Below, in pieces: positions 4,711-12,545 of a stretch of 16,244 bases of DNA. Under the pieces are notes generated by a model that saw only the letters and a list, made by a program, of their open reading frames with translations, was not told the origin of the DNA and did not search any database. Positions within the stretch are counted from its first letter, which is position 1; each line of letters begins with the position of its first letter. This DNA comes from UBA1422 sp041752735 (GTDB taxonomy: Bacteria; Bacillota; Clostridia; Peptostreptococcales; Anaerovoracaceae). A program made the translations under genes and the position numbers. The stretch spans positions 1 to 16,244 of the forward strand of contig JBGSVW010000032.1 of NCBI GenBank assembly GCA_041752735.1, read 5' to 3'.

Positions 4711-5825
4711 GAATAGCTTTTTATTATCCACTGATTATCCGTGGTGGCGTTGAGATTGCCTTGCTGAACCTACTCAAAGCCATACACGGCAAGGTACATG
4801 GAGACATATACGTTGTTTATACAGACCGACGAAGTGACCCGGAAATACTAAATGAGATGTCCAAGTACGCTCACGTCGTCCGGGAAATGCCATATTCGGA
4901 AATTGTGGTTGAGTGCAGCATATTTAGTCAATCCGGTATGCCGGCTGGCTATCGGGTCCAATGGATCCACGGTAACGCTATCGAATGTAAAATTACTTGG
5001 AAGGACCACATTGTGGCAGATAAGTTTATTGCAGTATCACAGGAAGCGGCAAGACAGTTTGGAAGAAGCCCAGATGTTTTCCAAAACGAGCTTGACCCGG
5101 ATATTCAATCAAAAGCAAAGGAGCCAATCACATGGAAGAATAATGGGCTAAAACTTGTAACGGTGTCTCGCATTGCTCACATGAAGGGCTTTGACCGGAT
5201 GCCAGCACTTTGTGAAGAGTTAGAGCGTCAGGGTGTAGCATACGAATGGATTGTCATTGGTAGGGGATTCTCTCAACCATACGAACAAACTGTACGAGAG
5301 AGCCTAGCCAATCATAACGTTCGGTTCCTGGGTGAAAAGAAAAATCCGTATCCATGGCTCAAAGCAGCTGACTATTGCGTTCAGCTATCCGATGCGGAAT
5401 CATTCGGGCTATCGACCATGGAAGGCCAAACACTAGGGACGCCATCAATCATTACAAACTATACAGTTGCCAGGGAAACATTGACTGGCAATGCACATAT
5501 ACTAGAAAAAGACATGAGCAATGTTGCGGTCGTCGTCAATCGGATCTGGCAGAAACCGACGACCAGAGAACATCAGGGCGATTCGGCTAAATGGATAAAT
5601 CTTTTGAACACAGTGGAGGTGAAACACGAGATGATAGTTAAAGCAACAAGAAAGTTTATGGACATTGAAGCAACCAACAAAGTTGGTAAGCAAGTAATCA
5701 GGCGCAGTGGTGACACATGGGAATGTTCGAAAGAACGAGGCGACGTCTTGGCATCAAACAGGTTTGCCACAATCGTTGAGCAACCTACCAAAGCCAGCAC
5801 CAAGGCCAAGCCAAAGAAGAAGTGA
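4707..5825 (+). CDS. Glycosyltransferase family 4 (GT-B) fused to a small C-terminal phage domain
   Basis: 372 residues. Residues 1-300 are a compact GT4 glycosyltransferase. It opens MRIAFYYPLIIRGGVEIALLNL, with a WIHGN segment mid-domain and VSRIAHMKGFDRM carrying the Arg/Lys pair that binds donor phosphates. The signature E-x7-E in DAESFGLSTMEG has E231 and E239. Residues 308-372 are a separate domain, starting MIVKATRKFMDIEA, with a GDTWECSKERGDVLASNRFATIVE core and a Lys/Pro/Thr tail. This resembles small stand-alone phage proteins of the pattern K-A-T-R-x-F-x-D-x-E ... G-D-x-x-E-x-x-x-x-R. ATG 4707 overlaps the GT2 stop. The stop overlaps the HNH start (GTGA). The substrate could be virion protein, DNA or a host surface polymer; the late operon favours the virion, by inference. 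Confidence 0.83.
   Translation: MRIAFYYPLIIRGGVEIALLNLLKAIHGKVHGDIYVVYTDRRSDPEILNEMSKYAHVVREMPYSEIVVECSIFSQSGMPAGYRVQWIHGNAIECKITWKDHIVADKFIAVSQEAARQFGRSPDVFQNELDPDIQSKAKEPITWKNNGLKLVTVSRIAHMKGFDRMPALCEELERQGVAYEWIVIGRGFSQPYEQTVRESLANHNVRFLGEKKNPYPWLKAADYCVQLSDAESFGLSTMEGQTLGTPSIITNYTVARETLTGNAHILEKDMSNVAVVVNRIWQKPTTREHQGDSAKWINLLNTVEVKHEMIVKATRKFMDIEATNKVGKQVIRRSGDTWECSKERGDVLASNRFATIVEQPTKASTKAKPKKK
5631..5825 (+). CDS. Internal in-frame ORF: free C-terminal domain of the GT4 fusion (64 aa)
   Basis: ATG 5631, in the GT4 frame, is preceded by GGAGGTGA (5615-5622), a perfect eight-base match to the Shine-Dalgarno consensus, with an eight-base spacer. This is one of the strongest ribosome sites in the window, yet it lies inside another gene. 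Starting there yields a 64-residue protein, MIVKATRKFMDIEATNKVG... ending TKAKPKKK, which matches the size and pattern of independent phage small proteins. So the domain is probably made both as a GT4 tail and as a free protein, or the site is a relic of a gene that became fused when the GT4 stop codon was lost. Its function is unknown. Confidence 0.45.
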   Translation: MIVKATRKFMDIEATNKVGKQVIRRSGDTWECSKERGDVLASNRFATIVEQPTKASTKAKPKKK

Positions 5826-6097
5826 CAAACAGCTTCTACCTTAGCGGACCATGGAAGGCCAAGCGTAAAGAGATTCTTAAACGTGATAACTTCGAGTGTC
5901 AGCTTTGCAAGGAACAAGGTTCATATTCGCGGGCTGACACAGTTCATCACATCATACACCTTGAAGACAACTGGGAACTGCGGCTTGAAGACGACAACCT
6001 AGTAAGTGTCTGTTCTTCCTGCCACAACAAGGAGCACCCAGAGAAATTACATATACAATCAATCAATAAGAGCAAAATTGAAGAGCGATGGGATTGA
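5822..6097 (+). CDS. Phage HNH endonuclease (packaging-associated)
   Basis: 91 residues starting at GTG 5822 (GTGA overlap with the GT4 stop). The motif order is FECQLCKEQG (first Cys pair), HHIIHLEDNWELRLEDDNLVSVC (HNH core, with the His-His of the beta-alpha-metal fold), and CSSCHNKEHP (second Cys pair and final HN). Thus both the two-CxxC structural zinc site and the catalytic His/Asn residues are present. Such HNH proteins sit next to terminase genes in cos-type phages, where they assist TerL/TerS in cutting cos DNA, as shown for HK97 gp74. The RBS is weak (AAGAAG), so expression likely depends on coupling to the GT4 gene. Confidence 0.9.
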   Translation: MTNSFYLSGPWKAKRKEILKRDNFECQLCKEQGSYSRADTVHHIIHLEDNWELRLEDDNLVSVCSSCHNKEHPEKLHIQSINKSKIEERWD

Positions 6098-6104
6098 AGG
6101 CACT

Positions 6105-6216
6105 GATGACCAATCATACCCCCCGGGTAAAAAATACTCGAAAAGGTTTGATAAGAGAAACCGGTGCATGAACCCAGCATTTGATGGAGCTCTATTTTTC
6201 GCGCATATAAGGGGGT
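6105..6216. other. Candidate cos (packaging) region between HNH and TerS
   Basis: About 126 bases between the HNH stop and TerS hold no ORF. A C-run (CCCCCCGGGTAAAAAA, from about 6120) stands at one end, and TTTTTCGCGCATATAAGGGGG at the other end (about 6196-6215) is its rough inverse in the C and G runs, with ACCGGTGCATG between them. Arrangements of this kind between HNH and TerS genes are where cohesive-end sites map in HK97-like Bacillota phages. The cut positions cannot be placed. The G-run also serves as the TerS ribosome site. Confidence 0.4.
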
Positions 6217-6223
6217 TACAACC

Positions 6224-6622
6224 TTGGTAAAGGAGAAAAGCACCAAAATATCTGAGAAGAAAATCATCAAAGCGGCTAAAAGACGCACGAAATTAATCGC
6301 CAACAGGGACGACATTCGGGCAAAATTGCGTGATGATATTCTGGATCACATTACAGTGCGTGGATTTTTGGGGCAGCACTACGAGGACTTGGTGGAAACA
6401 TACATGTCTTTTTGGGACGTGCTTCAAAGTCTGCTTGACGATATCGACGAAAGGGGGGTGTGTGTCAAATGGCAAAACTCAGAGACATCCTTCGGGGTCA
6501 AAAAGAACGAAAGCATATCGGAAGCCGTCAAGGTTTCGAGCAGCATGTCTCGAATATGGCTGATGCTAGATTTCCAACCGGTGGACGATAATGGCAAAAC
6601 AACGGACGATGACGAAATGTAA
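6224..6622 (+). CDS. terS: Terminase small subunit, P27 family
   Basis: 132 residues, DNA-recognition subunit of the packaging motor. Starts at TTG 6224 with AAGGGGG upstream; no better start exists before the conserved part. After a very basic N-terminus (KEKSTKISEKKIIKAAKRRTK) comes the P27-type core: RAKLRDDILDHITVRGFLGQHYEDLVETYMSFWDVLQSLLDDIDERGVCVKW (about residues 31-82), then KKNESISEAVKVSSSMSRIWLML. The RG-x-x-x-x-x-YEDLVE-Y and KNES patterns are diagnostic. The C-terminus overlaps the TerL gene by 32 bases. It is expected to form a ring that binds the cos region just upstream. Confidence 0.85.
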   Translation: MVKEKSTKISEKKIIKAAKRRTKLIANRDDIRAKLRDDILDHITVRGFLGQHYEDLVETYMSFWDVLQSLLDDIDERGVCVKWQNSETSFGVKKNESISEAVKVSSSMSRIWLMLDFQPVDDNGKTTDDDEM

Positions 6623-8246
6623 ATATATCGATGAATACATCCGGGACTGCAAGAGCGGGAAAATCGTAATTAGTCAGAACGTGACCCTGGGAGACTTGCT
6701 CTATATCGAAAAGAAGCTGCAGGAGCCCGGAGTTTGGGTTGACAATGAAAAAATCGAAAAGGGTTTGGCTCTGATTGGTAGATGGTGGCCGGTTGAATTA
6801 TTTGACTGGGAGCAATTCATTTTTGCCTTATGCCATGCCTTCCGAAAAGACGGGACCCTTCTCTTCAACAAGTACATAATCTTAATGGGAAGAGGCGGAG
6901 GGAAAAACGGGTTTATCGCAATGTTGACCTGGTACTTTTCAACACCTACCCATGGCATTAAGTGTTACAACGTTGACATCGTGGCCATTTCAGAACAGCA
7001 GGCCAAGACATCATTTGAAGATGTATGGAATATGCTGGAGGAAAACAAAGAGAGGGCAAAGAGATTCTTCATCTGGACTCTCGAACGGATTGTCAATAAG
7101 CAGACGAAATCCTATATCAAGTTCAACACGTCCAATGCCAAAAGCAAGGACGGGAAAAGAACCGCCTGTATCGTATTTGATGAAATTCACGAAGATGAAG
7201 ACTATTCAAAGATAAAGGTATTCACGGGAAGTTTTGGTAAGAAGCCCCATTCGAGGGCTTTTTATATTACCACTCAGGGATATGTTCGCGGTGGTGTGCT
7301 TGACCAGGAACTTGACGTTGCGGATCGTGTGGTTGCTGGAGAGTTCCCAGATTCAAGATTATGCCCGTTGCGATATTGCCAGGACAATGAAGAGGAAATG
7401 AACAAACCGGAAATGTGGCACAAGGCGAACCCGTCGCTGAAGTATCTTCCGGAGTTGCAAATCGAAATGAACAACCACTACATCGAAGCTCAGGCAATCC
7501 CGGAGAGAGCGCTTGATTTCATGACCAAGCGAATGAATCTCCCCAGGGAGAATGAATACAATGCGGTTGTAGATTATTCCTTTGTGAAAGAAACCAATCG
7601 AGAAATACCATATGAGCAGCTGAAAAACAGACAGTGCATTGGCGCCATAGACTATGCTCAGGTGAATGACTTTGCCTCGGCCGGATTGTGGTTTCGACAT
7701 GGAGAGGAAAGGGTTTGGATTGAACACACATGGATTTGTCATAAGGCCCTAAAAAATACGGCCAGAAAGATTAAGTTCCCTGTGCAAGAGGCTGTTGATA
7801 AAGGCTTGGTGACGATTGTTTACGAGGACAGTATTAACCCGGGTTATCTGGCCGAATGGTTTTTGGTTCAAAGAAAGCTATATCACATCATTGATATTGT
7901 TGGTGACGATTACCGGATGGGATATGTCAAGCCAGAATTCGAACTCCGTGGGCTTCCATGCTCAACGGTTAGATCAGGACCAATTACACATGCTAAAATT
8001 GCCCCATCTATCCAAAAATGGTTTTTGCAAAAGCAATTGATTTTTGGAGACAACATGACAATGCGATGGTACGTCCGGAACACATGTGTTGTGCTGGATC
8101 CAAAGGGCAATCAAACATTCAAGAAGATAGAGCCATTCACGAGAAAGACGGATGGCTTTTTTGCTATGATTCACGCTGCAACGAAAGATGGTGATCTTCC
8201 GGATACAAGCGAGAAAGTATTCAAGTTGCCGGTTATTACGGTATAG
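6591..8246 (+). CDS. terL: Terminase large subunit (ATPase-nuclease)
   Basis: 551 residues, the HK97/phi-type large terminase that pumps and cuts DNA at the portal. The ATPase part has a Walker A variant GRGGGKN (residues 100-106) and Walker B IVFDE (194-198), followed by a TTQGYVRGG coupling segment. The nuclease part has an RNase-H-like first acid in IGAIDYAQ (D354), a second in VYEDSINPGYLAEWF, and a late TDGFFAMIHA segment. An adenine-contact GRWWPVELFDWEQFIFALCHAF stretch precedes Walker A. Length and order are normal for the family. ATG 6591 lies within terS, so the two are co-translated. It is the best-conserved gene in the window. Confidence 0.95.
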   Translation: MAKQRTMTKCKYIDEYIRDCKSGKIVISQNVTLGDLLYIEKKLQEPGVWVDNEKIEKGLALIGRWWPVELFDWEQFIFALCHAFRKDGTLLFNKYIILMGRGGGKNGFIAMLTWYFSTPTHGIKCYNVDIVAISEQQAKTSFEDVWNMLEENKERAKRFFIWTLERIVNKQTKSYIKFNTSNAKSKDGKRTACIVFDEIHEDEDYSKIKVFTGSFGKKPHSRAFYITTQGYVRGGVLDQELDVADRVVAGEFPDSRLCPLRYCQDNEEEMNKPEMWHKANPSLKYLPELQIEMNNHYIEAQAIPERALDFMTKRMNLPRENEYNAVVDYSFVKETNREIPYEQLKNRQCIGAIDYAQVNDFASAGLWFRHGEERVWIEHTWICHKALKNTARKIKFPVQEAVDKGLVTIVYEDSINPGYLAEWFLVQRKLYHIIDIVGDDYRMGYVKPEFELRGLPCSTVRSGPITHAKIAPSIQKWFLQKQLIFGDNMTMRWYVRNTCVVLDPKGNQTFKKIEPFTRKTDGFFAMIHAATKDGDLPDTSEKVFKLPVITV

Positions 8247-8254
8247 GAGAGCAT

Positions 8255-9406
8255 ATGAGTTTTTATGATTGGATGAGAGGATGGTTCGGTGGACCCGACC
8301 AGCTGAGCATTGACGTGTCTCTTGCGAGCTTAACAACAAAGATTTACTACAAGCAACTGATAATTCAAAGCTGCGTGAATCTGATTGCAAACGTGGTTAG
8401 CCGTTCTGAGTTTCAGACGTTTGCGAAAAAAAAGCCAGTGAAGGGTGACAACTACTACATGTTCAATGTTGAACCAAATCAGAACCGGTCCGCATCAAAG
8501 TTTTGGCGCGAGACTGTGGCTAAATTGGTTTATGAAAATGAGTGTCTTATCATCCCACAAAATGGTGGGTTATATCTTGCAGATTCTTACAAGGTTGAAG
8601 AAAGAACCTTTAAGGAAAACATCTACAAGGATGTAAAAATGATTGGTGGGCTTTCGATGGGAACGTCAATGAAAGAATCCGAAGTTTTCAGATTCCAACT
8701 CCACAACGAGCCTATGAGGAAAATCGTGGAAGGATTGTACCAGGACTATGCCGAATTGATTGGAATAGCCAAAACATCCTATGCGGCGCAAAACTCGTTG
8801 AGGGCAATCATTGATATACCAACAAACTTTGCTCAGACTGATCAGGCGCAGGCAGACCTTAAAGACCTGCTAGAAAATCGGCTCAAAAAGTTTCTAAGCG
8901 CAACTGCCGGAGCAGCTCTTCCGTTGACCAACGGGATGAAATATACCGAAGTTGGTGGCAAACCGGAAACACAAGGAGGTGCCGGTTCGCAAGGCATGAG
9001 GACTTTCATTGAGGAGTTCTGTGACTTGGCGGCAATGGCCTTCCAAATACCCCCTCAGTTATTGAGGGGCACAGCAGCTGATAGCGATACCAGCATTGAC
9101 AGGCTTTTAACTTTCGGGACTAACCCGATAGTAGAAGAAATACAAGATGAGATCAATCGAAAATACTATGACAAAGAATCTGTCCTAAGTGGGACCTACC
9201 TCAAAATTGATTCGTCCAGAGTCAAAGCAGTCAACATCAAAGATATAGCCGGCTCATTGGAAATCCTCGTAAGGATAGGCGGCTATGCAATCAATGATGT
9301 CCTGACAGCCCTAGGCATGGAAGAAATTGATGAAGAGTGGGCCCAAATCAGATGGATGACTAAAAACTACGCTCCTGCGACACAGGCGCAGAAAGGAGGA
9401 AATTAA
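8255..9406 (+). CDS. Portal protein, HK97 type
   Basis: 383 residues, dodecameric ring protein at the capsid vertex that docks TerL and the head-tail connectors. Recognisable segments are the N-terminal SFYDWMRGWFGG, IIQSCVNLIANVVSRSEF (the usual helix near residue 45), and a central LYQDYAELIGIAKTSYAAQNSLRAII. Near residue 265 comes EEFCDLAAMAFQIPPQLLRG, the typical FGIPPxLLG-like portal motif, followed by a D-rich DTSIDRLLTFGTNPIVEEI. Strong RBS TAGGAGAG precedes ATG 8255, eight bases after terL. The C-terminus is cut compactly at AQKGGN, ending next to the protease TTG start. Confidence 0.93.
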   Translation: MSFYDWMRGWFGGPDQLSIDVSLASLTTKIYYKQLIIQSCVNLIANVVSRSEFQTFAKKKPVKGDNYYMFNVEPNQNRSASKFWRETVAKLVYENECLIIPQNGGLYLADSYKVEERTFKENIYKDVKMIGGLSMGTSMKESEVFRFQLHNEPMRKIVEGLYQDYAELIGIAKTSYAAQNSLRAIIDIPTNFAQTDQAQADLKDLLENRLKKFLSATAGAALPLTNGMKYTEVGGKPETQGGAGSQGMRTFIEEFCDLAAMAFQIPPQLLRGTAADSDTSIDRLLTFGTNPIVEEIQDEINRKYYDKESVLSGTYLKIDSSRVKAVNIKDIAGSLEILVRIGGYAINDVLTALGMEEIDEEWAQIRWMTKNYAPATQAQKGGN

Positions 9407-10087
9407 TTGACAGAGAAAATTAACATCTACGGGCCAATCATGAAAGAGGACCTTTGGGGATGGTTCCCTGAGGACGGTTACACGTCTTCCGCTGGAATCG
9501 CCAAGAAGCTGGCCGAATATGCCGGAAAGGATATTGAAGTACATATCAACTCCGGAGGTGGTGACGTCTTTGAATCCATCGCCATTCTCAATCAACTATT
9601 ACAGCACGACGGAAAAGTCGTCACAATTATTGATGGGCTGGCCGGATCCGGAGCATCTATTATCGCAACAGCCGGTGAGGAAATCCGAATGTTCCCAACC
9701 TCTATGCAAATGATCCATCGAGCGTGGACCGTTGTATATGGAAACGCGGATGAGCTGAGAAAGACAGCGGGAGATTTAGACAAAATAGACAGTGCCGTTG
9801 CCGCCGCGTATAAAGACCGATTCGTTGGAACCGAAGCAGAGTTAAGCGAATTGCTGTCTGCGGAAACATGGCTCACTGCCGAAGAGTGTCTTGCCTTTGG
9901 CTTCTGTACGGAAGTCGTAAAAGCCGAGAGCTCTTCAACAGAACCAAACCCGGACGACGAACCAGATACAAGTGCTGATGTCAAAAAGACATTATTCAAT
10001 AAGTATCAGTCCACAGTCCAAAATGAGATAAAACCAATTGAAGAACCAAAGAAGAATAGTCTTCTAGGAAGGATGAAACAATGCTAA
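9407..10087 (+). CDS. ClpP-like prohead protease
   Basis: 226 residues, serine protease of the ClpP/S14 type that processes the capsid during head maturation. TTG 9407 is chosen because AAGGAGG lies at the right distance and the portal stop ends immediately before it. Visible elements are EVHINSGGGDVFESIAI (oxyanion-hole strand, about 44-60), the nucleophile in DGLAGSGASIIATAG (Ser81), the catalytic His104 in MQMIHRAW, and an acid among DLDKIDSAVAAAY as the third residue. The domain ends about residue 175. The rest is an acidic, disordered-looking linker (SSSTEPNPDDEPDTSADV) and a basic tail. It overlaps the capsid gene by seven bases. Confidence 0.93.
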   Translation: MTEKINIYGPIMKEDLWGWFPEDGYTSSAGIAKKLAEYAGKDIEVHINSGGGDVFESIAILNQLLQHDGKVVTIIDGLAGSGASIIATAGEEIRMFPTSMQMIHRAWTVVYGNADELRKTAGDLDKIDSAVAAAYKDRFVGTEAELSELLSAETWLTAEECLAFGFCTEVVKAESSSTEPNPDDEPDTSADVKKTLFNKYQSTVQNEIKPIEEPKKNSLLGRMKQC

Positions 10088-11208
10088 ACAAAGAACTCAT
10101 GAACGAGAAAAACAACACAATTAGGGCCAAGATGGTTGAGGCCATCGGTACCGACAATGCCGAGGCATTCGCCGACGCGCAGTTTGCCCTTGCATCCAGC
10201 ATCCAGGAAACAATCCTGGCCGAAGCTAGAGTCGTTGCATCAGATGAACTCACCGGAGCCGCTTTGGCTGCAAGAGGTGTGAACATTCTGACCGCAGAGG
10301 AAGCTAAGTATTACAACGCTGTCATCGGAACAACTTCCTTTGATGGAACCGAAGCCTTGATGCCTTCCACCATTATCGACCGAGTGTTCGAAGACTTGGT
10401 GCAGAATCACCCCTTGCTGTCCGAAATCAAATTTGAGAACGTCGGAAGCGCAACCGAATGGGTTATTGGCAGCGTTGCTGTTCAGTCCGCTTGGTGGGGA
10501 GCCCTGTCCGCTACAATCGCCAAAAAGTTGGAAGGCGGATTTGAGAAGATCCCCGTAAACAACTTCAAGCTGTCCGCTTATATGCCGGTAGCAAAAGCGA
10601 TGTTGGCTCTTGGCCCTCAGTGGCTTGACAAGTACGTTAGAACCGTTTTATTTGAGTCGATTTCCCTTGGATTTGAAACCGGTATTGCAACCGGATCCGG
10701 CAAAAGCCAACCCATCGGAATGAACCGAGACATGGAAGGTGCAGTAATTGACGGAGAATATCCGGTCAAAACCGCAACCGCGCTAACCGACCTTACCCCG
10801 GCAACCCTGGGTAGTGTTGTTATGGCACCATTGACCAAATCGGGCACACGAACAATCGGGACTGTAATTTTCCTGATTAATCCGTTTGACTTCTGGGCAA
10901 AAATGTACGCTGCCATCATGGTAAAAGATGCCAATGGCGTGTATCAGCCCACCGGTCTTCCCTCAAACGTCAAGCTCATAGAGAGCGCCGCTGTACCGTC
11001 CAACAGAATGATAGCTGGAATGGCTAAAGATTACTTCATGGGAGTTAGCTCTCAGGTCGTGATTGAAGGTTCTGACCACTACAAATTCTTGGAAGACGAG
11101 AGAACATACATTGCCAAGGTATTCGCCAATGGCCGACCTGTTGACAATGATGCGTTCCTGTATTTCAACATTGAGAACCTGGCAGCTGAAACCGTTGCCA
11201 GCATCTAA
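10081..11208 (+). CDS. Major capsid protein, HK97 fold
   Basis: 375 residues, main head subunit. GGAAGG (about 10068-10073) precedes ATG 10081. The N-terminal 85 or so residues (LNKELMNEKNNTIRAKMVEAIGTDNAEAFADAQFALASSIQETILAEARVV, charged and helical) have the character of a short delta or scaffolding region that the upstream protease would remove. Then follow TTSFDGTEALMPSTIIDRVFEDLVQNHPLL (E-loop/N-arm region), ATEWVIGSVAVQSAWWGALSATIAKK, and the P-domain and A-domain segment FLINPFDFWAKMYAAIMVKDANGVYQPTGLPSNVKLIESAAVPSNRMIAG. The last helix is followed by FYFNIENLA. The cleavage position is not visible with certainty. Length is typical. Confidence 0.9.
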   Translation: MLNKELMNEKNNTIRAKMVEAIGTDNAEAFADAQFALASSIQETILAEARVVASDELTGAALAARGVNILTAEEAKYYNAVIGTTSFDGTEALMPSTIIDRVFEDLVQNHPLLSEIKFENVGSATEWVIGSVAVQSAWWGALSATIAKKLEGGFEKIPVNNFKLSAYMPVAKAMLALGPQWLDKYVRTVLFESISLGFETGIATGSGKSQPIGMNRDMEGAVIDGEYPVKTATALTDLTPATLGSVVMAPLTKSGTRTIGTVIFLINPFDFWAKMYAAIMVKDANGVYQPTGLPSNVKLIESAAVPSNRMIAGMAKDYFMGVSSQVVIEGSDHYKFLEDERTYIAKVFANGRPVDNDAFLYFNIENLAAETVASI

Positions 11209-11227
11209 GAAAATGGAGTGACAACCA

Positions 11228-11500
11228 ATGACTGTATTTGAGTTGAAAGAAATTCTGCGGGCCGACTATGAGCCTGATGAGAGAATGCAAGCCATTATAG
11301 ACCGTGGCAAATCTAAGATTGATACGCTTACTGGGGTCACGCAAGACTATGAAAGTGATAGGGAGGCCGAAAGCCTCCTTATTGCTTATTGTCGTTACGA
11401 GTATAACAACGCGCTTGAAGACTTTGAACAGAATTTCGCCATGCAAATCAATGCGCTGTCGTTTCGTGCAGCCATTCAGGAGATGAAAGATGAAACCTAA
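11228..11500 (+). CDS. Head-tail connector protein (gp6/gp15-like)
   Basis: 90 residues, all-helical in pattern: MTVFELKEILRADYEPDERMQAIIDRGKSKIDTLTG, then DREAESLLIAYCRYEYNNALEDFEQNFAMQINAL. This is the typical adaptor that binds below the portal (HK97 gp6 or SPP1 gp15 type). GGAGTG precedes ATG 11228, 19 bases after the capsid stop. The gene overlaps the next by 11 bases, as is common in connector blocks. Position after the capsid gene and size support the call. Confidence 0.85.
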   Translation: MTVFELKEILRADYEPDERMQAIIDRGKSKIDTLTGVTQDYESDREAESLLIAYCRYEYNNALEDFEQNFAMQINALSFRAAIQEMKDET

Positions 11501-11843
11501 AGAGCAACGCGCCATCGATGTAAAGTTCAACCCCAGGCACAAAATTGTTTTTGAAACAAGCACAAGCACCAAAGATGAGTTCGGAAACGATAAGCCGTCA
11601 TGGGTGCCCTATGCCGATGCTTGGGCTGAATTTGTCAGCATGACCCGGATTGAATATTTCGCCGCCGCAGCCGTTAGCCAAGAAAACATGGTCAAGGCTA
11701 AAATCCGCAACAATGAAGTGCTATCCGCCATGGATACATTCAAGTATCGCGCGGTGATCAACGGTGAGATCTACAACATCAAGTCTATTGAAGACTTCCG
11801 GGATGATGGCGAATGGATATTGGTAAAGGTGGTTAGAAAATGA
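11490..11843 (+). CDS. Head closure / head-tail adaptor protein (SPP1 gp16-like)
   Basis: 117 residues with a beta-barrel pattern: RHKIVFETSTSTKDEFGNDKPSWVPYADAWAEFVSMTRIEYFAAAA, then TFKYRAVINGEIYNIKSIEDFRDDGEWILVKVVRK. The order of a strand-rich start, a WAEFVSM segment near residue 45 and a DGEWILVKVVR end is characteristic of the phage head-tail joining protein family. It closes the connector pore and offers the surface for tail docking. It overlaps both neighbours (11 bases before, ATGA after). Confidence 0.85.
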   Translation: MKPKEQRAIDVKFNPRHKIVFETSTSTKDEFGNDKPSWVPYADAWAEFVSMTRIEYFAAAAVSQENMVKAKIRNNEVLSAMDTFKYRAVINGEIYNIKSIEDFRDDGEWILVKVVRK

Positions 11844-12205
11844 ATATCGGTGTCAACCAATTTGCAGATGCCATAACCGAGGCCTTGAAGGATTTTTCTG
11901 AAAATGTCAGTAAGGCGTTAGAAGAGGAAAAAGAAGAGGTCGCCCGGGAGGCATTCAAGAAGGTTAAGGCAGAAGCCCCAACTAGAACGAAGGCATACAA
12001 GAAGGCAATTGCAATTACCAAAGACGAATTCGGAAATTGGCATATATATGTCAAAAAGCCACATTACCGGCTGACACATCTTTTGGAAAATGGTCACGCA
12101 AAGCGAACCGGCGGAAGAACCAAGGCAATGCCACATTGGGGACCAGCTGATGAAATAGTACAGACGCTGCCGGAGAGATTTCAAAGGAGGCTTGGGCGAT
12201 GGTAA
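11840..12205 (+). CDS. HK97 gp10-like head-tail/tail completion protein
   Basis: 121 residues. After a helical, highly charged N-terminus (SKALEEEKEEVAREAFKKVKAEAPTRTKAYKKA) comes the tell-tale beta segment, HIYVKKPHYRLTHLLENGHAKRTGGRTKAMPHWGPADE, which matches the gp10 family (YRLTHLLExGHxxR and xPH-x-P motifs). It acts as the tail-head completion or tail terminator-associated protein. ATG 11840 overlaps the previous stop by ATGA. Confidence 0.87.
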   Translation: MNIGVNQFADAITEALKDFSENVSKALEEEKEEVAREAFKKVKAEAPTRTKAYKKAIAITKDEFGNWHIYVKKPHYRLTHLLENGHAKRTGGRTKAMPHWGPADEIVQTLPERFQRRLGRW

Positions 12206-12534
12206 TTAGTAGCATATCCGAAATAAAAACATTACTCGAAACGTTGGGCCATCCTGTTGCGTACCGTCTGTTCAAGTCGGCTCAGGAACCACCGTTCATT
12301 GTCTACTATGAGGACCGGTCAGATAACTTCTATGCGGATTCGGAAGTGTATCAAAAGGCGAGTAATCTCATAGTCGAAGTTTATACCGACGTAAAGAATC
12401 CGGATCTGGAAAGTAGTGTGGAGGCATTGTTCGAAACATGGAGCAAGGCTGAATCCTACATCCCAGAAGAAGAAATGTTTTTGGTGTCTTATGCGATTTC
12501 TGCGGAAATCACTGGGAACATCGTTAGTGCATAG
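12199..12534 (+). CDS. Tail completion/terminator-like protein (gp17-like)
   Basis: 111 residues: ISEIKTLLETLGHPVAYRLFKSAQEPPFIVYYEDRSDNFYADSEVYQKASNLIVEVYTDVKNPDLES, then a helical EALFETWSKAESYIPEEEMFLVSYAI. The helix, PPFIVYY strand, and NLIVEVYT strand pattern fits the small tail terminator and tail completion fold (SPP1 gp17 or lambda gpU-like). Strong RBS AAAGGAGG (about 12182-12189) is inside the previous gene, which it overlaps by seven bases. The family call rests mainly on pattern and position between gp10 and the tail tube gene. Confidence 0.72.
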   Translation: MVISSISEIKTLLETLGHPVAYRLFKSAQEPPFIVYYEDRSDNFYADSEVYQKASNLIVEVYTDVKNPDLESSVEALFETWSKAESYIPEEEMFLVSYAISAEITGNIVSA

Positions 12535-12545
12535 GAGAAAAACAT

